Positions 7,985-16,425 of a DNA stretch of 64,000 bases are shown here, in pieces. The notes below the pieces were generated by a model, which saw only the letters and a list, made by a program, of their open reading frames with translations, was not told where the DNA came from and did no database searches. Source of the DNA: JAHBNG01 sp039028975 (GTDB taxonomy: Bacteria; Chloroflexota; Anaerolineae; Caldilineales; Caldilineaceae); the NCBI GenBank assembly GCA_039028975.1, contig JBCCHB010000066.1, positions 20,012 through 84,011 of the forward strand, in the 5' to 3' direction. The position numbers and the translations under genes are program-made. Every line of letters begins with the position of its first letter. Positions within the stretch are counted from its first letter, which is position 1.

Positions 7985-9514
7985 CTACGTCAGCTCTCGA
8001 GGTCGATACTGCAATGCCTCGGCAATATGAGTAGGCTGAATATCCGCTTCCCCTGCCAAATCTGCAATCGTGCGAGAGAGCTTCAACACTCGATGATAAG
8101 CACGTGCGCTCAGGTGCATCTGCTGGACAGCGGCTTTTAAAAGGCTACGTCCATTATCGTCAACCACGCAGAATTGCTGCACTTCAGCGGGCCCCATATC
8201 GCCATTGACCAGCACGTCCGGTTTCTCCAAGTTCGCAAAACGCTTCTCCTGAATTTGGCGAACGGCTTCAACTCTTTGGCGAATGACTTCTGATGGTTCG
8301 CCTCCTTCCAAATCGGCTAGTTTCTGAAAGGGGACTCGCTTCATCTCTACGTGCAGATCGATCCGATCCATGATAGGACCACTGATCCGTTTTTGGTAGC
8401 GTTGTACCATGCTCATAGAGCAGGAACACTCCTTACGGTCGTCGCCAAAATAGCCACAAGGACATGGGTTCGACGCGCCGATTAGAATGAAGTTAGCTGG
8501 GAAGGTCAGCGAACCGCTAGCCCGGCTGATGGCAACAATTTTATCTTCCAAAGGCTGCCTAAGTGTCTCTAAATTTTTCGTTCCATATTCAGGAACTTCG
8601 TCCAAAAAAAGTACGCCTCTGTGCGCCATGGAGATTTCGCCTGGTCTGGGGAATCGCCCTCCGCCAACTAAACCAGCATGGCTTATAGTATGGTGAGGAG
8701 CGCGGAAGGGACGGGTACGAATGAGTGGTTCATCTGGGGGTAGGGCGTCTGCCACTGAGTAGATGCGTGTGATGTCTAGGGCTTCGCTTAATGTGAGCCG
8801 TGGCAGGATGGATGGCAATGCACGCGCCAGCAGGGTTTTTCCAGCGCCGGGAGAACCGCGGAGAAACGCGTTGTGACCACCACTGCAGGCTACTTCCACG
8901 GCCCGTTTGGCATGCTCCTGCCCCTTTATATCTTTCATATCTACCGGAAAGACTGGTGATTCTCCTTCACCGAACCTTAACTCATTTTCATAACGGGGAA
9001 TTGGCTCGGCCCCGGTTAGGTGCTTTACCAAAGCCGCCAACGATTCAATTGGAAAGACTTCTACGTTTTCCACCAATGCAGCTTGGGGAGCATCAACGGC
9101 GGGGACAAATAGCTGCTTATATCCAGCAGCAGCAGCAGCTGTAGCCATGGGAAGCGCACCATTGACGTGGCGCACGCTGCCATCCAGGCTAAGTTCACCA
9201 ACAATGAGTGTATTGTCTAGCTCTCCCTGAACTTGGTGGGTTGCTAGCAGGATGCCTACGGCAATGGGCAGATCATACGCTGGCCCTTCCTTACGTAGAT
9301 CGGCTGGGGCCAAGTTGATTGTGAGGCGATGCTGGGGGAAAAAGAATCCACTATTAGAAATGGCAGATCGAACCCGCTCGCTGCTTTCACGCACAGCTGC
9401 ATCAGGCAGACCAACAACAGTAATTCGCTCTAATCCAGTAGTGATATCAACTTCAACAAAAATGGGATCTGCATCCAGACCGATAAGAGCACAGCTGTGA
9501 ACTTTGGCGAGCAC
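7985..9514 (-). CDS. comM: ComM/YifB family Mg-chelatase-like AAA+ ATPase
   Basis: The 509-residue protein has full family length. The N-terminal Lon-like/ChlI-type domain (about 1-170; MLAKVHSCALIGLDADPIFV) is followed by the AAA+ core with Walker A GSPGAGKT at 220-227 and Walker B VLFLDE at 301-306. A cysteine cluster (NPCPCGYFGDDRKECSCS) and the C-terminal Mg_chelatase_C part (SARAYHRVLKLSRTIADLAG) complete it. In other bacteria ComM is a hexameric helicase that promotes branch migration during integration of DNA taken up by natural transformation (established for Vibrio). It is monocistronic here. Decayed pieces of a second copy lie on both sides (6532-6790 and 9624-9720). Start ATG is the family start. 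Confidence 0.95.
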   Translation of the reverse strand: MLAKVHSCALIGLDADPIFVEVDITTGLERITVVGLPDAAVRESSERVRSAISNSGFFFPQHRLTINLAPADLRKEGPAYDLPIAVGILLATHQVQGELDNTLIVGELSLDGSVRHVNGALPMATAAAAAGYKQLFVPAVDAPQAALVENVEVFPIESLAALVKHLTGAEPIPRYENELRFGEGESPVFPVDMKDIKGQEHAKRAVEVACSGGHNAFLRGSPGAGKTLLARALPSILPRLTLSEALDITRIYSVADALPPDEPLIRTRPFRAPHHTISHAGLVGGGRFPRPGEISMAHRGVLFLDEVPEYGTKNLETLRQPLEDKIVAISRASGSLTFPANFILIGASNPCPCGYFGDDRKECSCSMSMVQRYQKRISGPIMDRIDLHVEMKRVPFQKLADLEGGEPSEVIRQRVEAVRQIQEKRFANLEKPDVLVNGDMGPAEVQQFCVVDDNGRSLLKAAVQQMHLSARAYHRVLKLSRTIADLAGEADIQPTHIAEALQYRPRELT

Positions 9515-9623
9515 ATGAAATCCTTGGGTGATATTGGGGACATCGAAAACTCTCTTTGAACTATAATACTGGATAGAGAGAAAAAAGAGTATAGGACATA
9601 AGTACTAATTTATGGTTGTTTGC

Positions 9624-9720
9624 TATGAGGCAACAGGGTAGACCTGAAGATCTTCCACTAAAGCAGCATCAGCAGCACCGAAGACCGGAACAAAAAGGCG
9701 CCCATGACCAAGGCGTTCGG
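9624..9720 (-). pseudogene. Small fragment of a second comM gene (N-terminal domain)
   Basis: Read on the minus strand, about 30 codons give RLFVPVFGAADAALVEDLQV followed by YPVAS. The intact ComM has QLFVPAVDAPQAALVENVEV and then FPIES at residues 134-158. The match ends abruptly on both sides. It is the N-terminal counterpart of the remnant at 6532-6790. Confidence 0.7.
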
Positions 9721-9721
9721 A

Positions 9722-10121
9722 AAATTAGAGAACCTACAGTGATGGATATCTATGCTTCTTACCAAGACGAAATTGGTACCGACTATAGAGCCATGATATA
9801 CTTATAATCAATGGTAGCCTGTGAGCTACCACCTCAGAACTGAGATAGTTTTTGCTGCTCAACTCTACAAAGGTGTCCTTCGCCTTGCTTCGACTTTCTT
9901 GACCCGTCGCATTATTGGAATCATCATTTCGCTAATCTCATTATGCTTGCAGTTGCGCAAAAGGTACATATTTAACAGACCATTGAATTTATAGTCTGCT
10001 GCCAAAATTTTGTCTCAGCTTGCAATCGGTTCAGTCTAAAAAACAGCAGTAAGTACAGGACAAGTTTTATCTGGCCGTCTATACGCAAAGCTGAAGTATA
10101 TTGCAAAAGAGGAGCTACAAA
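9722..10121. other. Gene-free stretch upstream of the ABC importer
   Basis: About 400 bases without a convincing gene. A 6-bp hairpin (GGTAGC/GCTACC, 9812-9829) lacks a T tract. A coding-looking + strand segment at about 9855-9960 has no start, ribosome site or recognisable motif. The importer promoter is presumably in the right half but no confident -35/-10 pair was found. Confidence 0.35.
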
Positions 10122-11297
10122 TTGACTGTTGCCTCATCCACAGCACTCGATTCGCCCCAAAAGAAAAGAAGTGGGGTTCTCTCTAGTGATTTAAAAGAGA
10201 ACCTGACAGGTTACATCTTTATCTTTCCCGCCGTATTTCTGATTGCCCTCTTTGGTCTCTTTCCCATTGGATATGCCTTTTATATGAGTCTACGTCGCTG
10301 GCGCGTACGCGACCGTGGATTTATTGGGCTGGACAATTATGAGAAAGCACTGGGTGATTGGAATGGTGCCGGACTCTTTCTTCTTGGTTTTGTGCTGCTT
10401 GTTGGTGCCTATATGTTGTGGGATCGATACTTTGATCAAGATACTCGCAAAGGTCTCTTTCCTAAAGTGCTCTGCCTTAGCATCGGTGGGGCTGGGCTTT
10501 GGTCGATCCAGAGTGGTTGGGGGCGGATGATCATTGACGGTGATGACCGCTTTCTTAACTCTCTACCTATTACATTTTACTATGCGCTTGGTACGGTGCC
10601 GGTTCAGATTGGCATTTCTCTGGTTCTTGCCTATTTTCTATTCCAAAAGATCAGGGGGCAAGAGTTTTTCCGCATGATCTTTTTCTTGCCCTATGTGACG
10701 CCAGTGATTGCCACAGCCTTTGTCTTTCGTAACATCTTTTCCCCTCGTGAAACGTCCATGTCCAACAACGTTTTGGACTGGCTAGGGCTGGAGCCGCAGC
10801 GATGGCTCTTTGAAGCCGCACCGGTGACTCAACTGCTCTTCGGCTGGGAAGTGGAAGGGTTTTGGGCAGGTCCTAGTCTAGCATTGGTCTCCATCATCAT
10901 GTTTGGTGTTTGGACGTTTGTTGGGTTTAATACTGTAATCTTTTTGGCTGGCTTGGGCAACATTCCTCGCCCTCTTTACGAAGCAGCAGAGATTGATGGA
11001 GCCAACCAATGGGAGCTTTTTCGCTATATCACTATCCCCCTGCTTTCCCCGGTGACGTACTATCTCTCTCTAGTGGGGTTCATTGGCACCTTCAAAGCCT
11101 TTAACCACATCTTTATTATGCAGCAGCCGGCCGCTCAAGGCACAGTGAGTACCATGAGCGTCTCTATCTTCAACACCTTTTACAAGGCAAACCAATTCGG
11201 ATATGCTGCATCCCAAGCCATCCTATTGCTTGTGATTATTCTTTTTTTGACCTTCGTCCAAACCCGACTCTTTGGGGATAAGGTGTTCTATGGCTAA
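10122..11297 (+). CDS. Sugar ABC transporter permease, MalF type
   Basis: An inner-membrane permease of a carbohydrate importer of the CUT1 class. I place the start at TTG 10122 because a GAGGAG ribosome site sits 7 bases upstream; an earlier TTG at 10101 has none. The N-terminal TM is YIFIFPAVFLIALFGLFPIG. An insertion with extra hydrophobic segments follows, then the MetI-like core and the EAA loop EAAEIDGANQWELFRYITIP, which contacts the ATPase. The stop overlaps the start of the next permease by 8 bases, so they are co-translated. No ATPase gene is in the window, so a shared MsmK/UgpC-type subunit encoded elsewhere is likely (inference). Substrate probably an oligosaccharide or glycoside. 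Confidence 0.9.
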   Translation: MTVASSTALDSPQKKRSGVLSSDLKENLTGYIFIFPAVFLIALFGLFPIGYAFYMSLRRWRVRDRGFIGLDNYEKALGDWNGAGLFLLGFVLLVGAYMLWDRYFDQDTRKGLFPKVLCLSIGGAGLWSIQSGWGRMIIDGDDRFLNSLPITFYYALGTVPVQIGISLVLAYFLFQKIRGQEFFRMIFFLPYVTPVIATAFVFRNIFSPRETSMSNNVLDWLGLEPQRWLFEAAPVTQLLFGWEVEGFWAGPSLALVSIIMFGVWTFVGFNTVIFLAGLGNIPRPLYEAAEIDGANQWELFRYITIPLLSPVTYYLSLVGFIGTFKAFNHIFIMQQPAAQGTVSTMSVSIFNTFYKANQFGYAASQAILLLVIILFLTFVQTRLFGDKVFYG

Positions 11298-12219
11298 CAG
11301 CACACTTCCTACAAATCCTGTTCCGACAAACAGTCCACCAATGGGTGGTTCCGCGCTTCGCCCTACTGCAGGCTCGATATCTGTATTTGGGCAATTTTCA
11401 TGGACCTACCTATTCATTTACACGGTTCTCATAATTGGTGTCATTGTGGCTATCCTTCCTTTCTTGTGGATGACCTCTGCTTCGTTGATGACCTATGGTG
11501 AAACCGCCCTCCGTCGCCCGATTCCGGCCGTCCCTCAATGGGGCAATTATACTGAGGCTTGGAACGAGGCAAACTTCTCTAAATATTTCATTAATAGCCT
11601 CATTATCACCCTGGTTACATTAGGGGGACAGCTGTTTACATCCATTCTAGCTGCTTATGCCTTCGCTCGGATTCGTTTTGCTGGCCGAGAGACAATCTTT
11701 GCGCTGCTTTTGAGTACGATGATGATCCCAGCCATGGTACTGATGATTCCGAACTTTATGATGGTTCGAGGGGACATTGTTCCCTGGGGGTCCTGGCTTA
11801 ATACATTGCCGGCCATTACGGTCCCCTTTATGGCAAGCGTCTTCTTCATCTTTCTGTTGCGCCAATTCTTCGCTCAAATACCCAACGAATTATGGGATGC
11901 ATCGCGCATTGATGGAGCGGGACACCTTCGTTTTCTAATGCAGATCGTCTTACCGATTAGCCGGGCACCCATCTTTACTGTCATCATCTTTGGCTTTACT
12001 GGTGCGTGGAATGACTTCTTATGGCCGTTGCTTGTAACCACCAAAGAAGTCTGGCGTCCGCTCATGGTAGGTCTCTACTCATTTGAGACAGAAGCTGGAC
12101 CTCAAACCCAGCTTTTGATGGCAGGCTCCATGATCACCATCATACCGATTTTGATCATCTACTTTATCACGCAGAAACAGTATACCGAAGGCATTGCTAC
12201 CTCTGGTTTGAAGGGGTAG
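11290..12219 (+). CDS. Sugar ABC transporter permease, MalG type
   Basis: The second permease of the importer, about 309 residues. The ATG at 11290 overlaps the end of the MalF-type gene (ATGGCTAA), and an AAGGTG site precedes it. A variable hydrophilic N-terminus is followed by six TM segments, the first being YLFIYTVLIIGVIVAILPFL. The conserved EAA loop reads DASRIDGAGHLRFLMQIVLP, with the usual Gly two residues after Asp. The C-terminus YFITQKQYTEGIATSGLKG is typical of CUT1 MalG-like proteins. It pairs with the MalF-type subunit to form the channel. The binding protein follows after 187 bases and may be transcribed both from the operon and from its own promoter. Confidence 0.92.
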   Translation: MANSTLPTNPVPTNSPPMGGSALRPTAGSISVFGQFSWTYLFIYTVLIIGVIVAILPFLWMTSASLMTYGETALRRPIPAVPQWGNYTEAWNEANFSKYFINSLIITLVTLGGQLFTSILAAYAFARIRFAGRETIFALLLSTMMIPAMVLMIPNFMMVRGDIVPWGSWLNTLPAITVPFMASVFFIFLLRQFFAQIPNELWDASRIDGAGHLRFLMQIVLPISRAPIFTVIIFGFTGAWNDFLWPLLVTTKEVWRPLMVGLYSFETEAGPQTQLLMAGSMITIIPILIIYFITQKQYTEGIATSGLKG

Positions 12220-12276
12220 CTCCAATAACCAACACCTTGTTAACAAATTGTTTACCTTGCATTAACCTCTGTGTGG

Positions 12277-12282
12277 TACAAT
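12277..12282 (+). promoter_or_regulatory. Possible promoter of the sugar-binding protein gene
   Basis: TACAAT preceded by TGG resembles an extended -10 box, lying 125 bases before the binding protein ATG. Candidate -35 boxes (TTGCAT, TTTACC) have poor spacing (14 and 20 bases). A separate promoter would help explain the higher protein demand typical for binding proteins. Weak evidence. Confidence 0.25.
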
Positions 12283-12406
12283 CACTCTTGGAGATTGTCG
12301 TCAGCTTCGCTCTAACTGTCTATTCCATCCCCCCACTCGTTTTTTAGAAATACAAGTCTTTCGTATTCACATTTTACAGGTTCAAAAGAAATTTAAGGAG
12401 AAAAAA

Positions 12407-13813
12407 ATGACCAAGAAAAACTCTTGGCTGATTGCTTTGTTGGCAATTGGGCTTCTTGTTATCTCTGCATGTGCGCCAGTTGCTACGCCTGCAGGCGAGT
12501 CAGGTATGGCATCTGAAGAAGCATCGTCTGAAGAGATGGATGATTCAATGGAGATGGCCTCTTACGAAGATGTAGACCCAACCAGTGCGGTCGTTACCTT
12601 CTGGCATCAGCACTCTGGGGGCCGTGAAGAAGTTCTGCAAGAGATTGTTGCAGCATTCAACGATTCCAACGAATATGGTATCACGGTTGAAGCCAGCAAC
12701 CAGGGCGGCTATGGTGACATCTTCAACAAGATGCTTAACGTAGCTGGGACAACAGATGCCCCTAACCTAGTGGTCGCCTACCAGAACCAGGCTGCTACCT
12801 ATCAACTGGCTGATGCACTCATCGATATGACGCCATTGGTTGACAGCGAAACATGGGGGCTTGCAGATGAGGATAAGGCAGACTTCTTTGAAGGCTTCTA
12901 CAATGCCGATATCTTCCCCAGCTTTGACGGTGCTCGATTAGGCTTTCCACCAAACCGTTCGATGGAAGTCATGTACTACAATGCAGACTGGCTGGCCGAG
13001 CTGGGTTTTGATGGCCCGCCAGAGACACCGGACGAGTTTGCTGCGGCTGCTTGTGCCGCGGCTGCTACGCCCTTTACCGGTGTCGTTGGTGAAGCCCCAA
13101 GCATAGGCTACCAGTTGAGTGCAGATGCTTCTCGCTTTGCTTCTTGGACCTTTGCTATGGGTGGTGATGTCTTCGACTATGACGCCGGTGCGTACAGCTA
13201 CGACAACGAAGCAGCTACGCAGGCCATGAGCTTCCTTCAGGGCCTTTTTAACGATGGTTGTGCGGCGGAAGTAGCCGAGCGCTATGGCGACCAGACCGAC
13301 TTTGGCAATGGTAGCCTTCTCTTTACCGTCGGTTCCAGCTCTGGTTTACCCTTTTATAAGAGTGCCGTTGAAGATGGCGCTGGTTTCAACTGGAGCATTG
13401 CTCCCCTACCACGCTTAACAGACGATCCTGTTATGAATCTTTACGGTGCCAGCGTTAGTATCGGTGCCAGCACGCCAGAACAAGAAGTAGCTACTTGGCT
13501 CTTCATCAAATACTACACCAGCCCGGATGTTCAGGCTCAGTGGGCGCAGGCTAGCAATTACTTCCCCGTTCGCGAATCTGTTGCAGACGGAATGGGTAGC
13601 TACTTTGAAGAGAATCCAGCTTATGAAGTTGCCTTTAACCTTCTGGGATTTGGTAAGGCTGAGCCGCCAATGCCAGGCTATGACTTCGTTCGTGACATCG
13701 TTGAGGAGCAGATGGTTGCTATCGTCAATGGTGCAGAGGTTGAGAGCACCCTTGCAGCGTTGACTGAAGAATCAAACGAGATCCTGACTGATCAGATGAT
13801 GGACATGGAATAA
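12407..13813 (+). CDS. Extracellular sugar-binding lipoprotein of the ABC importer
   Basis: The 468-residue protein carries a lipoprotein signal peptide (hydrophobic WLIALLAIGLLVISAC, lipobox Cys at about residue 21), followed by a low-complexity Ser/Glu/Met-rich linker that tethers it to the membrane. The mature part is a family-1 solute-binding protein: VVTFWHQHSGGREEVLQEIV at the start of the lobe, then ITVEASNQGGYGDIFNKML, and typical aromatic sugar-stacking candidates. A strong site TAAGGAG precedes ATG 12407. It should capture a carbohydrate and deliver it to the MalF/MalG-type pair just upstream. The C-terminus is followed by a clear terminator. The exact sugar cannot be told; UgpB-like glycerophosphodiester binding is an alternative. 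Confidence 0.92.
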   Translation: MTKKNSWLIALLAIGLLVISACAPVATPAGESGMASEEASSEEMDDSMEMASYEDVDPTSAVVTFWHQHSGGREEVLQEIVAAFNDSNEYGITVEASNQGGYGDIFNKMLNVAGTTDAPNLVVAYQNQAATYQLADALIDMTPLVDSETWGLADEDKADFFEGFYNADIFPSFDGARLGFPPNRSMEVMYYNADWLAELGFDGPPETPDEFAAAACAAAATPFTGVVGEAPSIGYQLSADASRFASWTFAMGGDVFDYDAGAYSYDNEAATQAMSFLQGLFNDGCAAEVAERYGDQTDFGNGSLLFTVGSSSGLPFYKSAVEDGAGFNWSIAPLPRLTDDPVMNLYGASVSIGASTPEQEVATWLFIKYYTSPDVQAQWAQASNYFPVRESVADGMGSYFEENPAYEVAFNLLGFGKAEPPMPGYDFVRDIVEEQMVAIVNGAEVESTLAALTEESNEILTDQMMDME

Positions 13814-13914
13814 CGGGTCGATAGCTGTTAACAGCAAACTGCAATTTTGTTCTTCTGTTCAAATGTAGTTGTTTGCGACGGAGTAGAAGAACCTCTCACT
13901 AGCTTTGAGAGCTC

Positions 13915-13955
13915 TAAATAAAAAAGGAGACGCTTGGCGTCTCCTTTTTTATTTA
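13915..13955 (+). terminator. Rho-independent terminator after the ABC importer
   Basis: A perfect inverted repeat: TAAATAAAAAAGGAGACGC, loop TTG, then GCGTCTCCTTTTTTATTTA. The GC-rich core is GGAGACGC, followed by a T run on the + strand and an A run on the other side. It ends the importer operon and could work in both directions. Confidence 0.9.
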
Positions 13956-14243
13956 GCATTATTTTATTTATCTACAACGACCAAATACTACTTGTATCCT
14001 GTGAAGATGGGGGAGGTCTTCAGGCTGGCTTGCACAAAATAACGGAACAAAACTCTACCGATAGATGATATTTGATACTATACTTCAACATCGGTCGCCA
14101 AGTCAGGCGTCACACCAAAGTGGAGATTGATGCCTGAATAGTCTTTGGCGCGTAATAGAAGAGCAGTAGTACCGAATCTTATACAACAGATGAGCTTCCA
14201 TTTATATCTATTCCAAGCCAAGCATGGATGAAGCAGGGCTTAC

Positions 14244-14522
14244 TTAGTCAACCAAATCTAATGCGCCATAGCCTGGCCCATCAGTAAAAAAGAGTGCGTT
14301 CAATTCTGTGGTATATTGTTGATCCTCAGGTAGATCCTCTTCTGGAAGAATTGCTTCAACTGGGCACTCAGGAATACAAGCCCCACAGTCGATGCATGTC
14401 TCAGGATCGATGTAGTACCACGGCCACTCGTCTTCTGGCATGCCTGGAATAATGCACTCGACAGGACAGACTTCTACACATGCGCCGTCACGAATGCAGG
14501 TATCGAAAATTACGTGAGTCAT
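14244..14522 (-). CDS. Ferredoxin with two iron-sulfur cluster motifs (7Fe/8Fe type)
   Basis: A 92-residue cytoplasmic electron carrier. The start is ATG 14522-14520, preceded by GGGGA; the longer open frame upstream is AT-rich and non-coding in character. The second motif is complete, Cys43-x2-Cys46-x2-Cys49-x3-Cys53-Pro. In the first motif, Cys9, Cys15, Cys19 and Cys23 are present but Asp12 occupies the second Cys position. This pattern is known from 7Fe ferredoxins and from Asp-ligated clusters. The linker MPEDEWPWYYIDPETC and the acidic C-terminus fit the family. It stands alone, so its redox partner is unknown. Confidence 0.92.
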   Translation of the reverse strand: MTHVIFDTCIRDGACVEVCPVECIIPGMPEDEWPWYYIDPETCIDCGACIPECPVEAILPEEDLPEDQQYTTELNALFFTDGPGYGALDLVD

Positions 14523-14596
14523 TGAATTGTCCCCTAAATCTATTTTGATTAATATTGAAAATTTTAAAATAATTTTACGTGGCAAACTACACTTAA

Positions 14597-14690
14597 GAAT
14601 CAAGAACAAATAAAACCCAAAACTTCGGTCCTGTTATCTCGAGTACCCGAGAGATCTTCCTTTGCGTTTTATTAAATTCTCGATCCTTAG
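14597..14690 (-). repeat. Dispersed intergenic repeat, copy A (about 94 bp)
   Basis: The reverse complement begins CTAAGGATCGAGAATTTAAT and contains GGAAGATCTCTCGGGTACTC and CGAAGTTTTGGG. It is nearly identical to 39217-39310 in the opposite orientation, with a handful of substitutions. No coding potential. It lies upstream of the ferredoxin gene. Confidence 0.85.
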
Positions 14691-15318
14691 AGCTAAATAA
14701 AACTAAAAGTCTCAACAGAATTTTGAGTAGTTATACTTAGCGCTGCATGCAAATCCCAGTCTAGTCTTCCTTGTTATACTTCGGAAACTCATGGATAAGT
14801 CAAGATGACTATTACACAGCTTGCCAAGTAGATTTTTGTTTCACCTAATTATCCCATTGTTCGGCCTGGAGCAGCCTAATAAGGAAAAATAGCGTATACC
14901 TGGCCATCTATCAAGGTGGACGCAGAGCGCGAATAATGTTGATGTGTGTCAGGCGTATTGAACGCTCAAATCGTCGAAATTGTACACACTATTCTGGTAC
15001 TTGTCAATACCCTATTATCATTAGGCTATAAATTCATTTCGAGGGTGCAGCCTGCCCTATATAGGAGCAGGTTGAACGGTATAGGTGGCCAGACAAAATT
15101 TGTCCACTCTTGTCCTATATTCTAGGTTCAAGAGATATAGATTTTAAGATAATGCTTTTCCGACACTCAGACCTGACGGGTTTTGAAAACCTAACAGATC
15201 TTTGGATAGTCTTTTTCTTGATGTCTATAATACTCAAACAAAATTTTCTGGCGGACTAAATGGTAGAACTGATGACGAAGAGGAGAACAGTCCCAGCGAG
15301 GATTGAGTAAAGCAACTC
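14691..15318. other. Gene-free stretch with one palindrome
   Basis: About 630 bases between the Crp/Fnr gene 3' end and the ferredoxin upstream repeat. No gene was found. A 33-base imperfect palindrome lies at 15169-15201 (AGACCTGACGGGTTTT opposite GAAAACCTAACAGATCT). It may be a bidirectional transcription stop or a member of a mobile palindromic repeat family. Confidence 0.4.
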
Positions 15319-16017
15319 CTAACTGTCAGCGACAAGCGTCAATTCTTCTTCTTTTAGAATGGTAATTCGCTTACGACCAATCTCAATATATCCTTGTGAT
15401 TTTAAATCATTGAGTACTTGTGTGGCCGTCTCTCGGTAGGTACCGACACTTTCAGCCAAATCCTGGTGAGTAAGGCCGACAATATCTGTACTAGACTGTT
15501 CATCTGCAAGCCGAAGTAAAAGGCTGGCGAGACGGGCCGGAATTCCCTTGAATGCCATATTCTCCAACCGCTCTTCGGCCTCTCGTAGCCGTTTCCCGGT
15601 AATATCTAAAATACGAAGCGCGACCTGTGGTTTGCTCAAGATGAGCCGCTCAAGATCAGGGCGACTCATCACACAGATTAGGCAATCCTCAACCGCTTCG
15701 GCAAACGTGTTGTGCATTTTGGTTCCAAGTAATGCCATCTCGCCAAAAAGTGTATGTGGCCCCAGTGTGGTAATGACCAGCTTCTTGCCCTCTGGGCTAA
15801 TGCGGTATAGCTGAACTCGGCCTTCTTTCAAAATAAACAAAACTTCCCCAGGCTCTTCTGGGCGATAGAAGACGCGACCTTTTGACACTGTACTCATCGT
15901 TGTAATACGGTTGAGTTCCTCCATTTCTCGCATGGATAGATCTTGGAAGACATCCAATTCTGATAGATGGCGCATCTTTTCGGCAGGCTGCGGCGAATTT
16001 TTACTATCGATATTCAT
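15319..16017 (-). CDS. Crp/Fnr-family transcriptional regulator
   Basis: A 232-residue regulator. The N-terminal cyclic-nucleotide-type beta-barrel spans about 20-140 (VFYRPEEPGEVLFILKEGRV, then LFGEMALLGT). A long dimerisation helix follows, then a C-terminal winged helix-turn-helix at about 165-225 with the recognition part LTHQDLAESVGTYRETATQV. No N-terminal Cys cluster is visible, so an oxygen-sensing FNR cluster is unlikely; the effector is unknown. AGGAGT precedes ATG 16017. The thioredoxin-like gene lies 69 bases upstream on the same strand, so the two are likely co-transcribed, hinting at redox-linked control (inference). Confidence 0.92.
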   Translation of the reverse strand: MNIDSKNSPQPAEKMRHLSELDVFQDLSMREMEELNRITTMSTVSKGRVFYRPEEPGEVLFILKEGRVQLYRISPEGKKLVITTLGPHTLFGEMALLGTKMHNTFAEAVEDCLICVMSRPDLERLILSKPQVALRILDITGKRLREAEERLENMAFKGIPARLASLLLRLADEQSSTDIVGLTHQDLAESVGTYRETATQVLNDLKSQGYIEIGRKRITILKEEELTLVADS

Positions 16018-16086
16018 TCTGACTCCTGAGAAATTTCATTTTAATGAAGGCTAGCCTCGTCTCGCTCACGGTGAAATCTATTGAAC

Positions 16087-16425
16087 TCATTTATCAGAAT
16101 CTGATTCATTTGATAACAGTTCACTGAGTTGGTCAATTACCTGATCTGGGGAAGGATTTCCTAGAAACCAGACCCGTCCATTTAGCAAATAAGTTGGTGT
16201 CGCAAAAACAACTTCCGGAATAGGTTCCTTCGGCTCGGTCATATCAATCACGTGGAGATCGATCTCTGGGAAATCGCGCTCAATTAGCTCGATAATTTCA
16301 TACGTGTATTCACAGATGAAGCAATGCTGGGCAACAAAGATTTCAACGCGAATAGCGTTTTCGTCTGTAGCCTTGTTGCTTGAATCTCTCTCCAATGATA
16401 ATTCATTGTATTGAGTGGATATCAT
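16087..16425 (-). CDS. Thioredoxin-like small protein with CxxC motif
   Basis: The 112-residue protein has a thioredoxin fold core: strand VEIFVAQHCFICEYTYEIIE with Cys35-Phe-Ile-Cys38, then IDLHVIDMTEP, then the cis-Pro region ATPTYLLNGRVWFLGNPS and a final helix. The first 25 residues are polar and probably disordered. There is no signal peptide, so it should work as a cytoplasmic thiol-disulfide carrier or sensor. The motif is closer to glutaredoxin-like small proteins than to classical WCGPC thioredoxins. It is the first gene of a likely two-gene operon with the Crp/Fnr regulator. No clear ribosome site is seen before the chosen ATG. Confidence 0.8.
   Translation of the reverse strand: MISTQYNELSLERDSSNKATDENAIRVEIFVAQHCFICEYTYEIIELIERDFPEIDLHVIDMTEPKEPIPEVVFATPTYLLNGRVWFLGNPSPDQVIDQLSELLSNESDSDK

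Noticed and set aside
9616..9807. Small + strand gene of 63 codons
   Set aside because: It is the antisense of the comM fragment and has no ribosome site.
9812..9829. Terminator hairpin GGTAGC/GCTACC
   Set aside because: Short stem and no T tract.
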